A stretch of 64,000 nt of DNA. Source: Caulobacter mirabilis (GTDB taxonomy: Bacteria; Pseudomonadota; Alphaproteobacteria; Caulobacterales; Caulobacteraceae). Below, in pieces: positions 25,611-34,074 of the stretch; the first letter of the stretch is position 1, and every line of letters starts with the position of its first letter. The translations under genes were made by a program, and so were the position numbers. The notes under the pieces were generated by a model. It did no database searches and was not told where the DNA came from. It saw only the letters and a list, made by a program, of their open reading frames with translations. Location of the stretch: positions 1,922,001 through 1,986,000 of the forward strand of contig NZ_CP024201.1 in NCBI RefSeq assembly GCF_002749615.1, in the 5' to 3' direction.

Positions 25611-26984
25611 CTAGGGCGCGATCACCATACAGGCCTGCTTCTTGGCCTTGAGGGTCTGGCAGGCGGACTTGGCGGCGTCGGCGGTCATGCCTTCGAAGCG
25701 CACGCGGTAGAAGCCGCCGGACGGATCGCCGACCGCCGGCTCGGAGTCGCGGAAGGCCGCGCCGAAGCGCTTCTTGATCAGAGCCAGCTGCTCGCGGGCC
25801 TGGGACTTCGACTTGAAGGCGCCAGCCTGGACCACGTACTGGCCCTTGGGCTTCTTCGGCGCCGCCGCCGTCTTCTTGGTCGGCGTCGCCGGAGCGGCGC
25901 GCTCGGCCGGGTTGGCCACCGGCTGCATGCTGCGCTGAATGGTGAGGGGGCCGCGCAGGGCCGGGCCCTCGGTCAGCACCACGCGCAGGCCGTCCTGCTC
26001 GCCGTCGCCCTGAGCGGTGGAGGGGCGGTCGATGGGGCCTTCGGTCGGTTCGAACATCGACTGGGCGACCGTAATGTTCTCGCCCAGCGAGCGGCGCTTC
26101 AGCACGTCGAAGCCGGTCAGCAGCAGATCCTCGACGTGATCGTCGCGGCTGGAGGTCGAGCGGCCGCCGAGAACCACGGCGATCAGCCGACGACCGTCGC
26201 GCACCGCCGAGGCGGCGAGGTTGAAGCCCGAGGCGTTGATGTAGCCGGTCTTCAGGCCGTCCATGCCGGCGAACTGGCCCATGAGGCGGTTGTGGTTGCG
26301 GATGGTCTGGCCGCGGAAGTCGAACGACTTCATCGAGAAGTAGCCGTAGTACTGCGGGAAATCGCGCATCACGGCGCGCGACATGATGGCGATGTCGCGG
26401 GCGCTGGACACCTGGCGGCTGTCGGGCAGGCCGGAGGCGTTCACGAAGCGGGTGTTGGTCATGCCCAGCTCCTGGCCCCGCAGGGTCATGAGCGCGGCGA
26501 AGCGCTGCTCGCTGCCGGCGATGTGCTCGGCGACGGCGACGGCCATGTCGTTGGCCGAGCGGGTGGCCAGGGCCTTGAGCGCGTCGTCGACCGTGACCGT
26601 GTCGCCGGCGGCGACGCCGAGCTTGGTCGGCGGCTGCGAGGCGGCGCGGGAGGAGACGGTGATCAGGTCGGTCGACCGGATGCGACCCTCGGCCAACGCT
26701 TCGAAGGCCAGGTACATGGTCATGACCTTGGTGATCGAGGCCGGATAGCGCGGACTGTCGGCGCGCTTGGCGTAGAGCACCTCGCCGGTGTTGGCGTCGA
26801 CCACGATCGCCGCGTACTTGGTCTCGGTCGCGGGCGTCGGTTTGAGCGAGAGGTAGGGCACCTGGGCCAGGGCGACGCCTGGAGCGGCGACCCCCGCAGT
26901 CGCGAAGGCGGCGAGGGCAAGTGCGAAAAACGCGCGGCGGGCGGCCTGGAACATGCTGCGTCCGTCGTTAGAACCAAGGAACAT
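25611..26984 (-). CDS. D-alanyl-D-alanine carboxypeptidase (S11) with SPOR domain
   Basis: A 457-residue penicillin-binding protein trimming the terminal D-Ala of peptidoglycan pentapeptides in the periplasm. Active-site motifs are all present: S83-I-T-K86, S143-A-N145, and K245-T-G247. A signal peptide spans about 1-40. The C-terminal SPOR domain (about 375-457; Y-V-V-Q-A-G-A-F) binds denuded glycan at division sites, implying septal placement. The start may be 26984 or 26954. A divergent phasin promoter region lies upstream. Confidence 0.9.
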   Translation of the reverse strand: MFLGSNDGRSMFQAARRAFFALALAAFATAGVAAPGVALAQVPYLSLKPTPATETKYAAIVVDANTGEVLYAKRADSPRYPASITKVMTMYLAFEALAEGRIRSTDLITVSSRAASQPPTKLGVAAGDTVTVDDALKALATRSANDMAVAVAEHIAGSEQRFAALMTLRGQELGMTNTRFVNASGLPDSRQVSSARDIAIMSRAVMRDFPQYYGYFSMKSFDFRGQTIRNHNRLMGQFAGMDGLKTGYINASGFNLAASAVRDGRRLIAVVLGGRSTSSRDDHVEDLLLTGFDVLKRRSLGENITVAQSMFEPTEGPIDRPSTAQGDGEQDGLRVVLTEGPALRGPLTIQRSMQPVANPAERAAPATPTKKTAAAPKKPKGQYVVQAGAFKSKSQAREQLALIKKRFGAAFRDSEPAVGDPSGGFYRVRFEGMTADAAKSACQTLKAKKQACMVIAP

Positions 26985-27149
26985 GACGCCCCCCGAAAAG
27001 CGTCTCGGGCTGCATACTTAGCATGCATCCTTCCGCCTTTCGCTAAAGTAAACAACTGTTGAGGGATTCCCGGCCCGACCCAGCGGCGGCAAGGGGGAAT
27101 CGTAAAATCTCTCCCGATACGGGTGTGGCGAACCGTCGCTAAAGCTTCA

Positions 27150-27188
27150 TTGTGCAGTGCACAAAAAGTCGTTGACTGCTGCACTGCA
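27150..27188. promoter_or_regulatory. Paired TGC-N3-GCA sites upstream of the phasin gene
   Basis: A palindrome TTGTGCA-G-TGCACAA (27150-27164) contains TGCAGTGCA (27153-27161). A second, oppositely written copy TGCACTGCA lies at 27180-27188, 27 bp centre to centre. TTGACT at 27172-27177 could be a -35. TGC-rich targets are reported for the PHB-responsive repressor PhaR in alphaproteobacteria; PhaR control is inferred. Confidence 0.6.
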
Positions 27189-27278
27189 ACATGAGAGAAC
27201 GCGGGTCAGCAGAGGGCGCTGTCCGCGTTCTCGATCCCGTTTCTAAGGTCCTCCCCAGACCTCTCAGGAGACACTCCG

Positions 27279-27719
27279 ATGGCCACCACCGGCGCCGAGA
27301 CCCTCAAGACCACGGTCGAGCAGTTCGCCACCGCGGGCAATCAAGCGTTCAAGGACAACGTCGAGAAGTCGCTGGCGACCCTCAACGAACTGAACGCCCA
27401 CTCGAAGAAGAACCTCGAAGCCGTCGTGGCTTCGGTCACCGCCGCCACCAAGGGCGCTGAAGCCCTGGGCGCGCAGGCGATGGCCTACTCGAAGAAGTCC
27501 GTCGAGGACCAGGTCGCGGCCGCCAAGGCCCTGGCCGGCGCCAAGTCGGTGCAGGAAGCCGTCGAGCTCCAGACCGCCTTCGTGAAGACCTCGCTGGAAG
27601 CCTACCTGGCCGAAGTCGGCAAGTGGGGCGAAACCGTCGCCGCGTCCGTGAAGGACTCGGTGAAGCCGCTGAACGAACGCGTCACCGCGACCGTCGAGAA
27701 GCTGCAAGCCGCGAAGTAA
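27279..27719 (+). CDS. Phasin family protein
   Basis: A 146-residue helical, Ala/Lys/Glu-rich protein matching the phasin-2 fold: V-E-Q-F-A-x-A-G-N-Q-A-F-K-D-N then Y-S-K-K-S-V-E-D-Q-V-A-A-A-K and V-E-L-Q-T-A-F-V-K-T-S. Phasins coat polyhydroxybutyrate granules. It is a strong single-gene unit with its own promoter and terminator, in keeping with high expression. There are no Cys residues. Confidence 0.92.
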   Translation: MATTGAETLKTTVEQFATAGNQAFKDNVEKSLATLNELNAHSKKNLEAVVASVTAATKGAEALGAQAMAYSKKSVEDQVAAAKALAGAKSVQEAVELQTAFVKTSLEAYLAEVGKWGETVAASVKDSVKPLNERVTATVEKLQAAK

Positions 27720-27771
27720 GCGAGCCGGCCGCCGCGGCGCTCCCCCCAGCCGCACCGGTCAAGTTCGCGTG

Positions 27772-27804
27772 AAGGCCCGGGCCCCTCAAGGCCCGGGCCT
27801 TTTT
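27772..27804 (+). terminator. Rho-independent terminator after the phasin gene
   Basis: A 12-bp perfect stem (27772-27783 with 27790-27801) with a 6-nt loop, followed by five T. It lies 52 bp past the phasin stop and is the clearest terminator in the window. Confidence 0.93.
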
Positions 27805-27848
27805 CATGGCGCTTCCGCGATCAATCCGGGCGCGGTAGACCGTTGTTC

Positions 27849-28310
27849 ATGTCCAAAGTCGAACAACGCCTCGCCGCCGCCGGCATCACGCTTCCCGATC
27901 CGGTCGCTCCCATCGCCAACTATGTGCCCTTCGTGCGCATCGGCGATCTGATCCACATTTCCGGCCAGGTGTCGCTGGACGCCTCGGGCGGCGTCACCGG
28001 CATCGTCGGCCAGGGCGTAGACCTGGAGACGGCCCAGCGCGCCGCCCGCCTGTGCGGGATCAATCTGATCGCCCAGATGCGCGCCGCCTGCGACGGCGAC
28101 CTCGACCGCGTGAAGCGGGTCGTGAAACTCGGAGGCTTCGTCCAGTCGGGACCGGACTTCTACGACATCCCCAGCGTCGTGAACGGCTGCTCGGACCTGA
28201 TGGTCGAGGCGTTCGGCGAGGCCGGCCGCCATGCTCGTTCGGCCGTGGGCGTCTATCGCCTGCCGCGCAACTTCGCGGTCGAGGTCGACGCGGTGGTGGA
28301 GATCGCGTGA
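27849..28310 (+). CDS. RidA family protein
   Basis: A 153-residue YjgF/YER057c/UK114 protein. It has V-R-I-G-D-L-I-H-I-S-G-Q-V, a central A-A-R-L-C-G-I-N-L-I-A-Q and a C-terminal S-A-V-G-V-Y-R-L-P-R-N-F-A-V-E-V-D-A. RidA enzymes deaminate reactive enamine/imine intermediates, though this longer form (about 153 rather than 130) belongs to a less characterised subgroup. Its stop codon overlaps the next ATG, so the pair is coupled. Confidence 0.85.
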   Translation: MSKVEQRLAAAGITLPDPVAPIANYVPFVRIGDLIHISGQVSLDASGGVTGIVGQGVDLETAQRAARLCGINLIAQMRAACDGDLDRVKRVVKLGGFVQSGPDFYDIPSVVNGCSDLMVEAFGEAGRHARSAVGVYRLPRNFAVEVDAVVEIA

Positions 28311-29083
28311 TGAAACACCGGCCTCGCCCCGACGTCAGCGAATTCGGCGAGGCCTGGGAGCTGCTGTTCGGGCCGGCCATCGCCCATCGCGGTCTGTGGT
28401 CGCCGGACGGCGCGCCGGAGAACAGCCTGGCCGCCTTCCAGGCCGCCTGCGTCGGCGGCTACGGCATCGAGCTGGACGTCCAGCTCAGCGCCGACGGCGA
28501 GGCGGTCGTCTTCCATGACTGGACCCTGGAGCGTCTGACCGGCGCCGAGGGGCGGCTGACCGACCGCTCGCTGCACGACCTGCGCGAGCTGCGCCTCGCC
28601 GGGACGGAGGAGGGGATCCCGACCCTGGCCGAGGTGCTGGTCGAGGTCGGCCACCGGGCGATGATTCATATCGAGTTGAAGACGCCGTTCGGCGAGGTCG
28701 GGGCCCTGGAAAGACGGGTCAGCGACGTGCTGCTCGACCACAACGGCCCGACCTGCGTGATCGGCTTCAATCCCTACAGCCACGCCTGGTTCGCCGACCA
28801 CCAGCCGCACATCCTGCGCGGGCTGGACAGCTACGCCTGGAACGACGAGAGCGCGATGAAGCTGTCGCCGGAGATCCGCAAATCGCTGGCCAACCTGGAG
28901 CAGGTCTCGATCGCCCGGCCGGACTTCCTGGCCCTGGACGCCCGCACCCTGCCGTCCGACCGCGCCGCCGGCTTCCGCGACGAGGGCATGCCGGTGGTGG
29001 CCTGGACCGTGCGGTCGGAAGACGAGTGGCTGAGGCTGAAGCCCCACTGCGACAACCTGATCTTCGAAGGCTTCTCGGCCTAG
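28310..29083 (+). CDS. Cytoplasmic glycerophosphodiester phosphodiesterase
   Basis: A 257-residue GDPD TIM-barrel enzyme that hydrolyses glycerophosphodiesters to glycerol-3-phosphate and an alcohol. H26-R-G, E37 (P-E-N-S), E54-x-D56 and H69 match the catalytic set. It lacks a signal peptide, unlike the periplasmic UgpQ/GlpQ group members that are exported. It overlaps the RidA stop codon by one base. Confidence 0.88.
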   Translation: MKHRPRPDVSEFGEAWELLFGPAIAHRGLWSPDGAPENSLAAFQAACVGGYGIELDVQLSADGEAVVFHDWTLERLTGAEGRLTDRSLHDLRELRLAGTEEGIPTLAEVLVEVGHRAMIHIELKTPFGEVGALERRVSDVLLDHNGPTCVIGFNPYSHAWFADHQPHILRGLDSYAWNDESAMKLSPEIRKSLANLEQVSIARPDFLALDARTLPSDRAAGFRDEGMPVVAWTVRSEDEWLRLKPHCDNLIFEGFSA

Positions 29084-29201
29084 GATCCTCCCCCTTGGGG
29101 GAGGTGGCTCGCCGAAGGCGAGACGGAGGGGGTCTATCTCGGCCGTCCCCCTCAGACCCCCTCAGTCGTCGCTCCGCGCCGACAGCTCCCCCAGAGGGGA
29201 G
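29084..29201. repeat. Compound palindromic repeat, family B
   Basis: CCTCCCCC...GGGGGAGG at the left end, CTCGCCGAAGGCGAG in the middle, and GACGGAGGGGGTC opposite CCCCCTCAG, ending with AGCTCCCCC. It resembles the element at 22758-22880 in composition and order, not in exact sequence. It lies between the GDPD and GNAT-like genes. Confidence 0.65.
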
Positions 29202-29243
29202 CATCTTTCCGCTACGCTTTGCGCCGCCTATCTTGGTCGGGTC

Positions 29244-30410
29244 GTGAGTCCCGCCCTCAAGCCCGCCGTTCGCGTCCATCGCCAGATCGCCGAGGTGGAG
29301 CGGGCGTCATGGGACGCCTGCGCGCCGATCGGCGTCGGCTACAACCCCTTTGTTTCCTTCGACTTCTTGGATGCGTTGGAGCAGTCGGGCAGCGCCTGCG
29401 ACGCCGCCGGCTGGGCGCCGCACCATCTTACGGTCGAGGACGAGGCCGGCCGGGTCGCCGCCGCCATGCCGCTCTACCTGAAGAGCCACAGCCAGGGAGA
29501 GTACGTGTTCGACTGGTCCTGGGCCGACGCCTACGAGCGGGCCGGGGGGCGGTACTATCCCAAGCTCCAGTGCGCCTCGCCGTTCTCGCCGGTGACGGGG
29601 CCGCGGCTGCTGGTGCGGCCGGACATCGACCCGATCGAAGGTCGCCAGACCCTGCTCGGCGGGGCGTTGACCCTGTGCCAGCGGCTCGGCGCTTCCGGCC
29701 TGCACGTGACCTTCCCGGCCCGCGAGGACTGGCGGTTCCTGGGCGACGCCGGCCTGCTGCCGCGCCAGGACCAGCAGTACCACTGGTTCAACAACGGCTA
29801 CGCGACCTTCGACGACTTTCTGGCCGCCCTCTCGTCCGGGCGGCGCAAGACCATCCGGCGCGAGCGGCGGGAGGCCCAGGCGGCGGTCGACGAGATCGTG
29901 GCGCTGACCGGGGCAGAGCTGACGCCGGCGCACTGGGACGCCTTCTTCGACTTCTACCAGGACACCGGCGGGCGAAAGTGGGGGCAGCCCTATCTGACCC
30001 GGGCCTTCTTCACCCAGCTGCACGAACGGATGGCGGACCGGGTGCTGCTGATCCTGGCCCGCAAGGCCGGCCGCTGGGTCGCCGGGGCGCTGAACCTGAT
30101 CGGCGGCGACTGCCTGTACGGCCGCCACTGGGGCTGCGTCGAGGACGTGCCCTTCCTGCATTTCGAGCTCTGCTACTATCAGGCCATCGAGCACGGCATC
30201 CGGCTGGGCCTGCCGCGCGTGGAGGCCGGCGCCCAGGGGCAGCACAAGATCGCCCGCGGCTATCTGCCGGCCGAGGTCTACAGCGCCCACTGGATCGCCG
30301 ACCCGGGCCTGCGCGAACCGGTGCGCCGCTACCTGGACCAGGAACGGCTCGCCGTCCGGCAGGAGATGGACTGGCTGGCCGAGGAATTCTCGCCCTTCCG
30401 CCAAGGTTGA
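29244..30410 (+). CDS. GNAT-fold acyltransferase (DUF482, FemAB-like)
   Basis: A 388-residue protein with the DUF482 pattern: Y-N-P-F-V-S-F-D-F-L-D-A-L-E-Q-S-G-S, Y-V-F-D-W-S-W-A-D-A-Y, and a C-terminal H-W-G-C-V-E-D-V-P-F-L-H-F-E-L-C-Y-Y-Q-A-I-E then E-A-G-A-Q-G-Q-H-K. The family contains two GNAT-type folds and is thought to add acyl or aminoacyl groups in the cytoplasm, but no substrate is known. GTG start at 29244. It stands alone, with a repeat on its left. Confidence 0.85.
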   Translation: MSPALKPAVRVHRQIAEVERASWDACAPIGVGYNPFVSFDFLDALEQSGSACDAAGWAPHHLTVEDEAGRVAAAMPLYLKSHSQGEYVFDWSWADAYERAGGRYYPKLQCASPFSPVTGPRLLVRPDIDPIEGRQTLLGGALTLCQRLGASGLHVTFPAREDWRFLGDAGLLPRQDQQYHWFNNGYATFDDFLAALSSGRRKTIRRERREAQAAVDEIVALTGAELTPAHWDAFFDFYQDTGGRKWGQPYLTRAFFTQLHERMADRVLLILARKAGRWVAGALNLIGGDCLYGRHWGCVEDVPFLHFELCYYQAIEHGIRLGLPRVEAGAQGQHKIARGYLPAEVYSAHWIADPGLREPVRRYLDQERLAVRQEMDWLAEEFSPFRQG

Positions 30411-30484
30411 ACTTTCTTCGATCCCGATGTCGGATCGGTCGTCCGTGCTTCGTCCTTGCCAGGGAAGGGCAGGGAGACGCGACG

Positions 30485-31387
30485 ATGACCTACGAAACCG
30501 ATCGCAGGATCCTGCTGGGTTCGGCCGCGGCGTTCGCCGCGGGCCTGGCCGGCGCGGGAAGGGGAAACGCCATGCAGAAGACGAGCGGAACGGGCGGCTA
30601 CGCCGAGGTCGACGGCCTGCGGGTCTATTACGAGTTGCACGGCGGATCGCCGACCGGCGGCACCACGCCGATGGTCCTGATCGGCGGCGGGCTGCAGACC
30701 ATCGAGACCGACCTGGCCAAGACGGTCATTCCGCGCCTGTCGGCGGCGCGGCCGGTGATCGCCATCGAGCCCCAGGCCCACGGCCATACGGGCGACCGTG
30801 AGGGGGCGCCGATCTCGCTGGACCGAATGGCGGACGATGTCGCCGGGGTCCTGGCGCACCTCGGCGTCGCCAAGGCCCACCTGTGCGGTTTCAGCCTGGG
30901 CGGGATGATCTGCACCGCCGTCGCCATCCGCCATCCGAAGATCGCCGCCAGCCTCTCGGCGCTGGCCGTCAGCTACAGCCTCGACGGCTATCAGCCGGAG
31001 CTGGCCAAGCTGCAGAAGGACCCGACCCACGTTCCGTCGCCGGAGTTGGCGGCCCTGCTGCCGACCGAAGAGGATTTCAAGGCGTGGTCGGAGAGCTACG
31101 CCCGCAACAACCCCAAGCCGGACAGCTTCATGGCCTCGGTCGAACGGGTGAACGCCATGCTGACGGGCTGGACGGGCTGGACGCCGAAGCAGCTCGGCGC
31201 GATCGCCGCGCCGACGCTGCTGGCCATCGGCGACAACGACTTCGTCCGCATCGAGCACGCCGCCGAGATGAAGGCGATGATCCCCGGCGCCTGGCTGGCC
31301 GTCCTGCCGCACAGCACGCACATGCGTCTTCTGGACCGGATCGACTGGCTGGCCCCGATGATCGAAGAGCGCATTGCAGCGGCCTAG
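30485..31387 (+). CDS. Alpha/beta hydrolase with Tat-like signal
   Basis: A 300-residue protein. The N-terminus (T-D-R-R-I-L-L-G-S-A-A-A) looks like a Tat signal, so it may be exported folded. The nucleophile elbow is G-F-S-L-G-G with S137, and a late His lies in H-S-T-H-M. The oxyanion loop is G-G-G-L. The fold is that of haloalkane dehalogenase/esterase relatives; substrate unknown. It follows GNAT by 74 bp. Confidence 0.82.
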   Translation: MTYETDRRILLGSAAAFAAGLAGAGRGNAMQKTSGTGGYAEVDGLRVYYELHGGSPTGGTTPMVLIGGGLQTIETDLAKTVIPRLSAARPVIAIEPQAHGHTGDREGAPISLDRMADDVAGVLAHLGVAKAHLCGFSLGGMICTAVAIRHPKIAASLSALAVSYSLDGYQPELAKLQKDPTHVPSPELAALLPTEEDFKAWSESYARNNPKPDSFMASVERVNAMLTGWTGWTPKQLGAIAAPTLLAIGDNDFVRIEHAAEMKAMIPGAWLAVLPHSTHMRLLDRIDWLAPMIEERIAAA

Positions 31388-31402
31388 GGACTGTCTCAAA
31401 CT

Positions 31403-31511
31403 CCGGTCATCCCGGCGAAGGCCGGGATCCAGCCACAGGCTCGGCGGTAGGTGGGTTCGCGTCGAAGCCCGGCCCTACGACCTGGATCCCGGCCTTCGCC
31501 GGGGTGACCGG
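31403..31511. repeat. Near-perfect 30-bp inverted repeat, family C
   Basis: Arms 31403-31432 and 31482-31511 pair over 30 bp with one mismatch, around a centre of about 50 nt. Each arm holds its own GGCGAAGGCC hairpin. It sits between convergent genes and likely terminates both. Similar GTCATCCCGGC-type repeats are common in alphaproteobacterial genomes (recollection). Confidence 0.85.
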
Positions 31512-31522
31512 ACGGAGGGGCG

Positions 31523-32092
31523 TTAGCTGTTGTCCCAAGCCTGTTTCAGCAAGGCTTTCAGCGCCGCATCGACCTGATCCGGGCTCTCAAGCGTCACCGC
31601 CGCCTTCAGACGCTCGGACCAGCCTTCCTTGCCGGCCGGCTCCAGGCGCGGGTCGGCGGCGGGCGCGACGGCCAGGCCCAGGCGCGCCCGGCCGCCCCTG
31701 ATCGGCCGGACGGCGGCGAACTGGAACTCGTGCGACCAGGCCGAGAAGCCCTTGCGCTGGCCGGTGACCAGGCCGGGGTAGGCCTTCACCGCCGCTTCGA
31801 CCGCCTCGAAGACGGCCGCGGAGGCGGGGTCCTTCCACAGGGCCGCGCGCAGGCCGTCGGCGTCGTCCCAGCCGAGCGAGGAGGGGAAGGCGACCGACAG
31901 GACATAGGCGGCGCGGTTGATCCCGAGGCCGTGCTGCTCACGCAGCCAGGTCGCCTGTTTGCCGGACGTCGTCTCCGGGCAGGTCTTGGCGATGGCCACC
32001 CATTCGTCGAGCGACTTGCCGGTGTCGCGCTCCAGGCTGGCCTGGACGGAAGCGAACCACTTCTTCTGCCGTTCGGTGAGATGCTCGCCCAA
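31523..32092 (-). CDS. DUF4287 / DUF5655-like protein
   Basis: About 189 residues. The N-terminal segment (T-G-K-S-L-D-E-W-V-A-I-A-K then W-L-R-E-Q-H-G-L-G) matches DUF4287, and the C-terminal half (K-G-F-S-A-W-S-H-E-F-Q-F-A-A-V-R-P) a DUF5655-like domain. TTG at 32092 with GGCGGAG ahead is favoured; a TTG at 32149 is also possible. It is transcribed away from the HIT gene. Function unknown. Confidence 0.7.
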   Translation of the reverse strand: MGEHLTERQKKWFASVQASLERDTGKSLDEWVAIAKTCPETTSGKQATWLREQHGLGINRAAYVLSVAFPSSLGWDDADGLRAALWKDPASAAVFEAVEAAVKAYPGLVTGQRKGFSAWSHEFQFAAVRPIRGGRARLGLAVAPAADPRLEPAGKEGWSERLKAAVTLESPDQVDAALKALLKQAWDNS

Positions 32093-32148
32093 GCTTGCGC
32101 TCCGCCTGTGGTGGGGTAGGACGATGGCGTATCCAGAGGAGAGCGGCA

Positions 32149-32586
32149 ATGAGCCTCGAGGGCGTCTACGACGACGGCAACATCTTCGCGAAGATCATCC
32201 GGGGCGAGGCGCCCAGCGTGAAGGTCTACGAGGACGGCGACGTTCTGGCCTTCATGGACGTTTTCCCGCAGGCGAGGGGGCATCTTCTGGTGATCTCCAA
32301 GACGGACAAGGCCCGCAATCTGCTGGAGGCCGATCCCGCCGCTCTGGCAAAGGTCGTGGCCATCACCCAGAAGCTGACCCGCGCGGTGACCGCCGCGCTC
32401 AAGCCGGACGGCGTCATCGTCAGCCAGTTCAACGGCGCCCCGGCGGGGCAGACGGTCTATCACCTGCACTTCCACATCATCCCGCGCTGGGAGGGGACGC
32501 CGCTGGGCCGCCACGCCGAAGGCATGGCGGACGTCGAGGAGTTGACGGCCCTGGCGGCGCAGATCTCCGCCAAGCTGGACGCGTGA
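32149..32586 (+). CDS. HIT family hydrolase
   Basis: A 145-residue histidine-triad protein. The catalytic triad motif is H105-L-H107-F-H109-I-I-P, and the N-terminal part has F-A-K-I-I-R-G-E-A-P. It hydrolyses nucleoside phosphoramidates or dinucleoside polyphosphates in the cytoplasm. The ATG at 32149 follows AGAGGAGAG. Its stop codon overlaps the next GTG by three bases, so the two are coupled. Confidence 0.92.
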   Translation: MSLEGVYDDGNIFAKIIRGEAPSVKVYEDGDVLAFMDVFPQARGHLLVISKTDKARNLLEADPAALAKVVAITQKLTRAVTAALKPDGVIVSQFNGAPAGQTVYHLHFHIIPRWEGTPLGRHAEGMADVEELTALAAQISAKLDA

Positions 32587-33044
32587 ACAAGGCCGATCTG
32601 GAGGCGCTGTTCGCGCGGCTGGCGCCGGCGTTAGACGCCCTGGTCGAGCCCTGGTGCGTGATCGGCAGCGCGGCGATGCTGATCGGCGGCCTGCCGATCG
32701 AGGACTGCCCGGACCTGGACATCATGACCACCGAGGCCGGCGCTGCGGCGCTGGAGCTCGCCTGGGCGGCCTGGCGGGATCCGGACTACCGGCCGGGCCA
32801 GGTCGATCGCTTCCGCTCGCGCTTCACGCCGTTCGCCTTCCCGGAGGGGCGGGCCGAGGTGATGGGCGCGCTGGAGGTGAACCGCGGCGACGGCTGGCGG
32901 CCGGTCACGATGCCGGTCGGGCGGTCGGCGGACCTCGGCGGCCGGACGATCCGCGTCGCCGACCGCGACGAGATGATCGTTCTGCTGACACTGTTCGGCC
33001 GCCCCAAGGATCTGGCCAAGATCGCGCTGATCGAGGGAGCCTAG
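32583..33044 (+). CDS. Nucleotidyltransferase-like protein
   Basis: A 153-residue protein beginning GTG at 32583 in the HIT stop. G-S-A-A-M-L-I-G-G with C-P-D-L-D-I (D44-x-D46) is the minimal nucleotidyltransferase signature (G-S then D-x-D). The remainder has no recognisable motif. Substrate unknown; it could be a small toxin-related or tRNA-modifying enzyme. It is coupled to the HIT gene, with the AKR gene convergent on its right. Confidence 0.6.
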   Translation: MNKADLEALFARLAPALDALVEPWCVIGSAAMLIGGLPIEDCPDLDIMTTEAGAAALELAWAAWRDPDYRPGQVDRFRSRFTPFAFPEGRAEVMGALEVNRGDGWRPVTMPVGRSADLGGRTIRVADRDEMIVLLTLFGRPKDLAKIALIEGA

Positions 33045-33994
33045 GCCCGCGCCCGCGGGATGGCGTCGGCGATGGCTTCGGCCTGGGCGAACAGGGCCGG
33101 GTCGATGTCCAGGTCGACGGCCGCGGCGTTGTCGTCCAGTTGCGACGGCCGGCTGGCGCCGACGATGGCCGAGGCGACGTTCGGCTCGCGCAGGACCCAG
33201 GCCAGGGCGAACTGGGCGAGGGTGCAGCCCGCTTCGGCGGCCAGCGGCTTCATGCGCTGCACGGCCTCCAGCACCTCGCGGCGCATCCAGCCGCTGATGG
33301 CGGTGTTCATGGCGTCGCTGGCGGCGCGGCTGTCGGCCGGCGGCGCGGCGTCGGGGTCGTACTTGCCGGTCAGCACGCCCTGGGCCAGCGGCGACCAGAC
33401 GATCTGCGACACGTCGTGCGCCCTGCAGACCGGGATGACGGCCTTTTCCGGCCGTCGCCAGAGGATCGAATACTGCGGCTGGCTGGAGACGAACCGCTCG
33501 ACGCCGGGGATGGCGAAGGCGGCTTCGATCTGGTCCGGCGACCATTCGCTGAAGCCGATCCAGCGCGCCTTGCCGGCCTTCACCACCTCGCTCAACGCCT
33601 CCATCGTCTCTTCCAGGGGCGTGTCCGGGTCGTAGCGGTGACATTGATAGAGGTCGACATAGTCAGTGCGCAGCCGCTTCAGGGAGGCGTCGATCTGCTT
33701 GTGGACCTGGGTCCGGGACAGGCCCTGATCGTGATCGCTCATCCGGCCCCAGAGCTTGGTGGCCAGGACGTAGCGGTCCCGCGGTCGCCCCGCCAGCGCC
33801 TCGCCCAGGACCGTCTCGGCCGCGCCGCGTCCGTAGACGTTGGCCGTGTCGATGAAGTTGATCCCCAGGCCGAAGGCTCGGTCGACGCAGGCGCGGGCGT
33901 TGTCCGCCTCGACCCCGACGCCGTAGGTCAGCCAGGATCCGAGCGAGATTTCCGAGACCATCAGGTCGCTGGCGCCGAGCTTGCGTTGCTTCAT
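33041..33994 (-). CDS. Aldo/keto reductase
   Basis: A 317-residue NADPH-dependent (alpha/beta)8 reductase of the voltage-gated-channel-beta-subunit-like class. The tetrad is D49, Y54, K80 and H119 (I-D-T-A-N-V-Y-G, A-T-K-L-W-G, Y-Q-C-H). It converts aldehydes and ketones in the cytoplasm; the natural substrate is unknown. ATG at 33994. It overlaps the nucleotidyltransferase-like gene at its 3' end by four bases. Confidence 0.9.
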   Translation of the reverse strand: MKQRKLGASDLMVSEISLGSWLTYGVGVEADNARACVDRAFGLGINFIDTANVYGRGAAETVLGEALAGRPRDRYVLATKLWGRMSDHDQGLSRTQVHKQIDASLKRLRTDYVDLYQCHRYDPDTPLEETMEALSEVVKAGKARWIGFSEWSPDQIEAAFAIPGVERFVSSQPQYSILWRRPEKAVIPVCRAHDVSQIVWSPLAQGVLTGKYDPDAAPPADSRAASDAMNTAISGWMRREVLEAVQRMKPLAAEAGCTLAQFALAWVLREPNVASAIVGASRPSQLDDNAAAVDLDIDPALFAQAEAIADAIPRARA

Positions 33995-34074
33995 GGCGGG
34001 GTCTCCGTACCGGCGAAATGGTCGGCGGACCGAGCGCGGAGGTCAACCTTGGCCGATCGTGCTAGGATGCCGAC

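Noticed and set aside
29219-31387. One 722-codon protein
   Set aside because: The first part is out of frame with the GNAT-like gene; the true hydrolase begins at the ATG at 30485.
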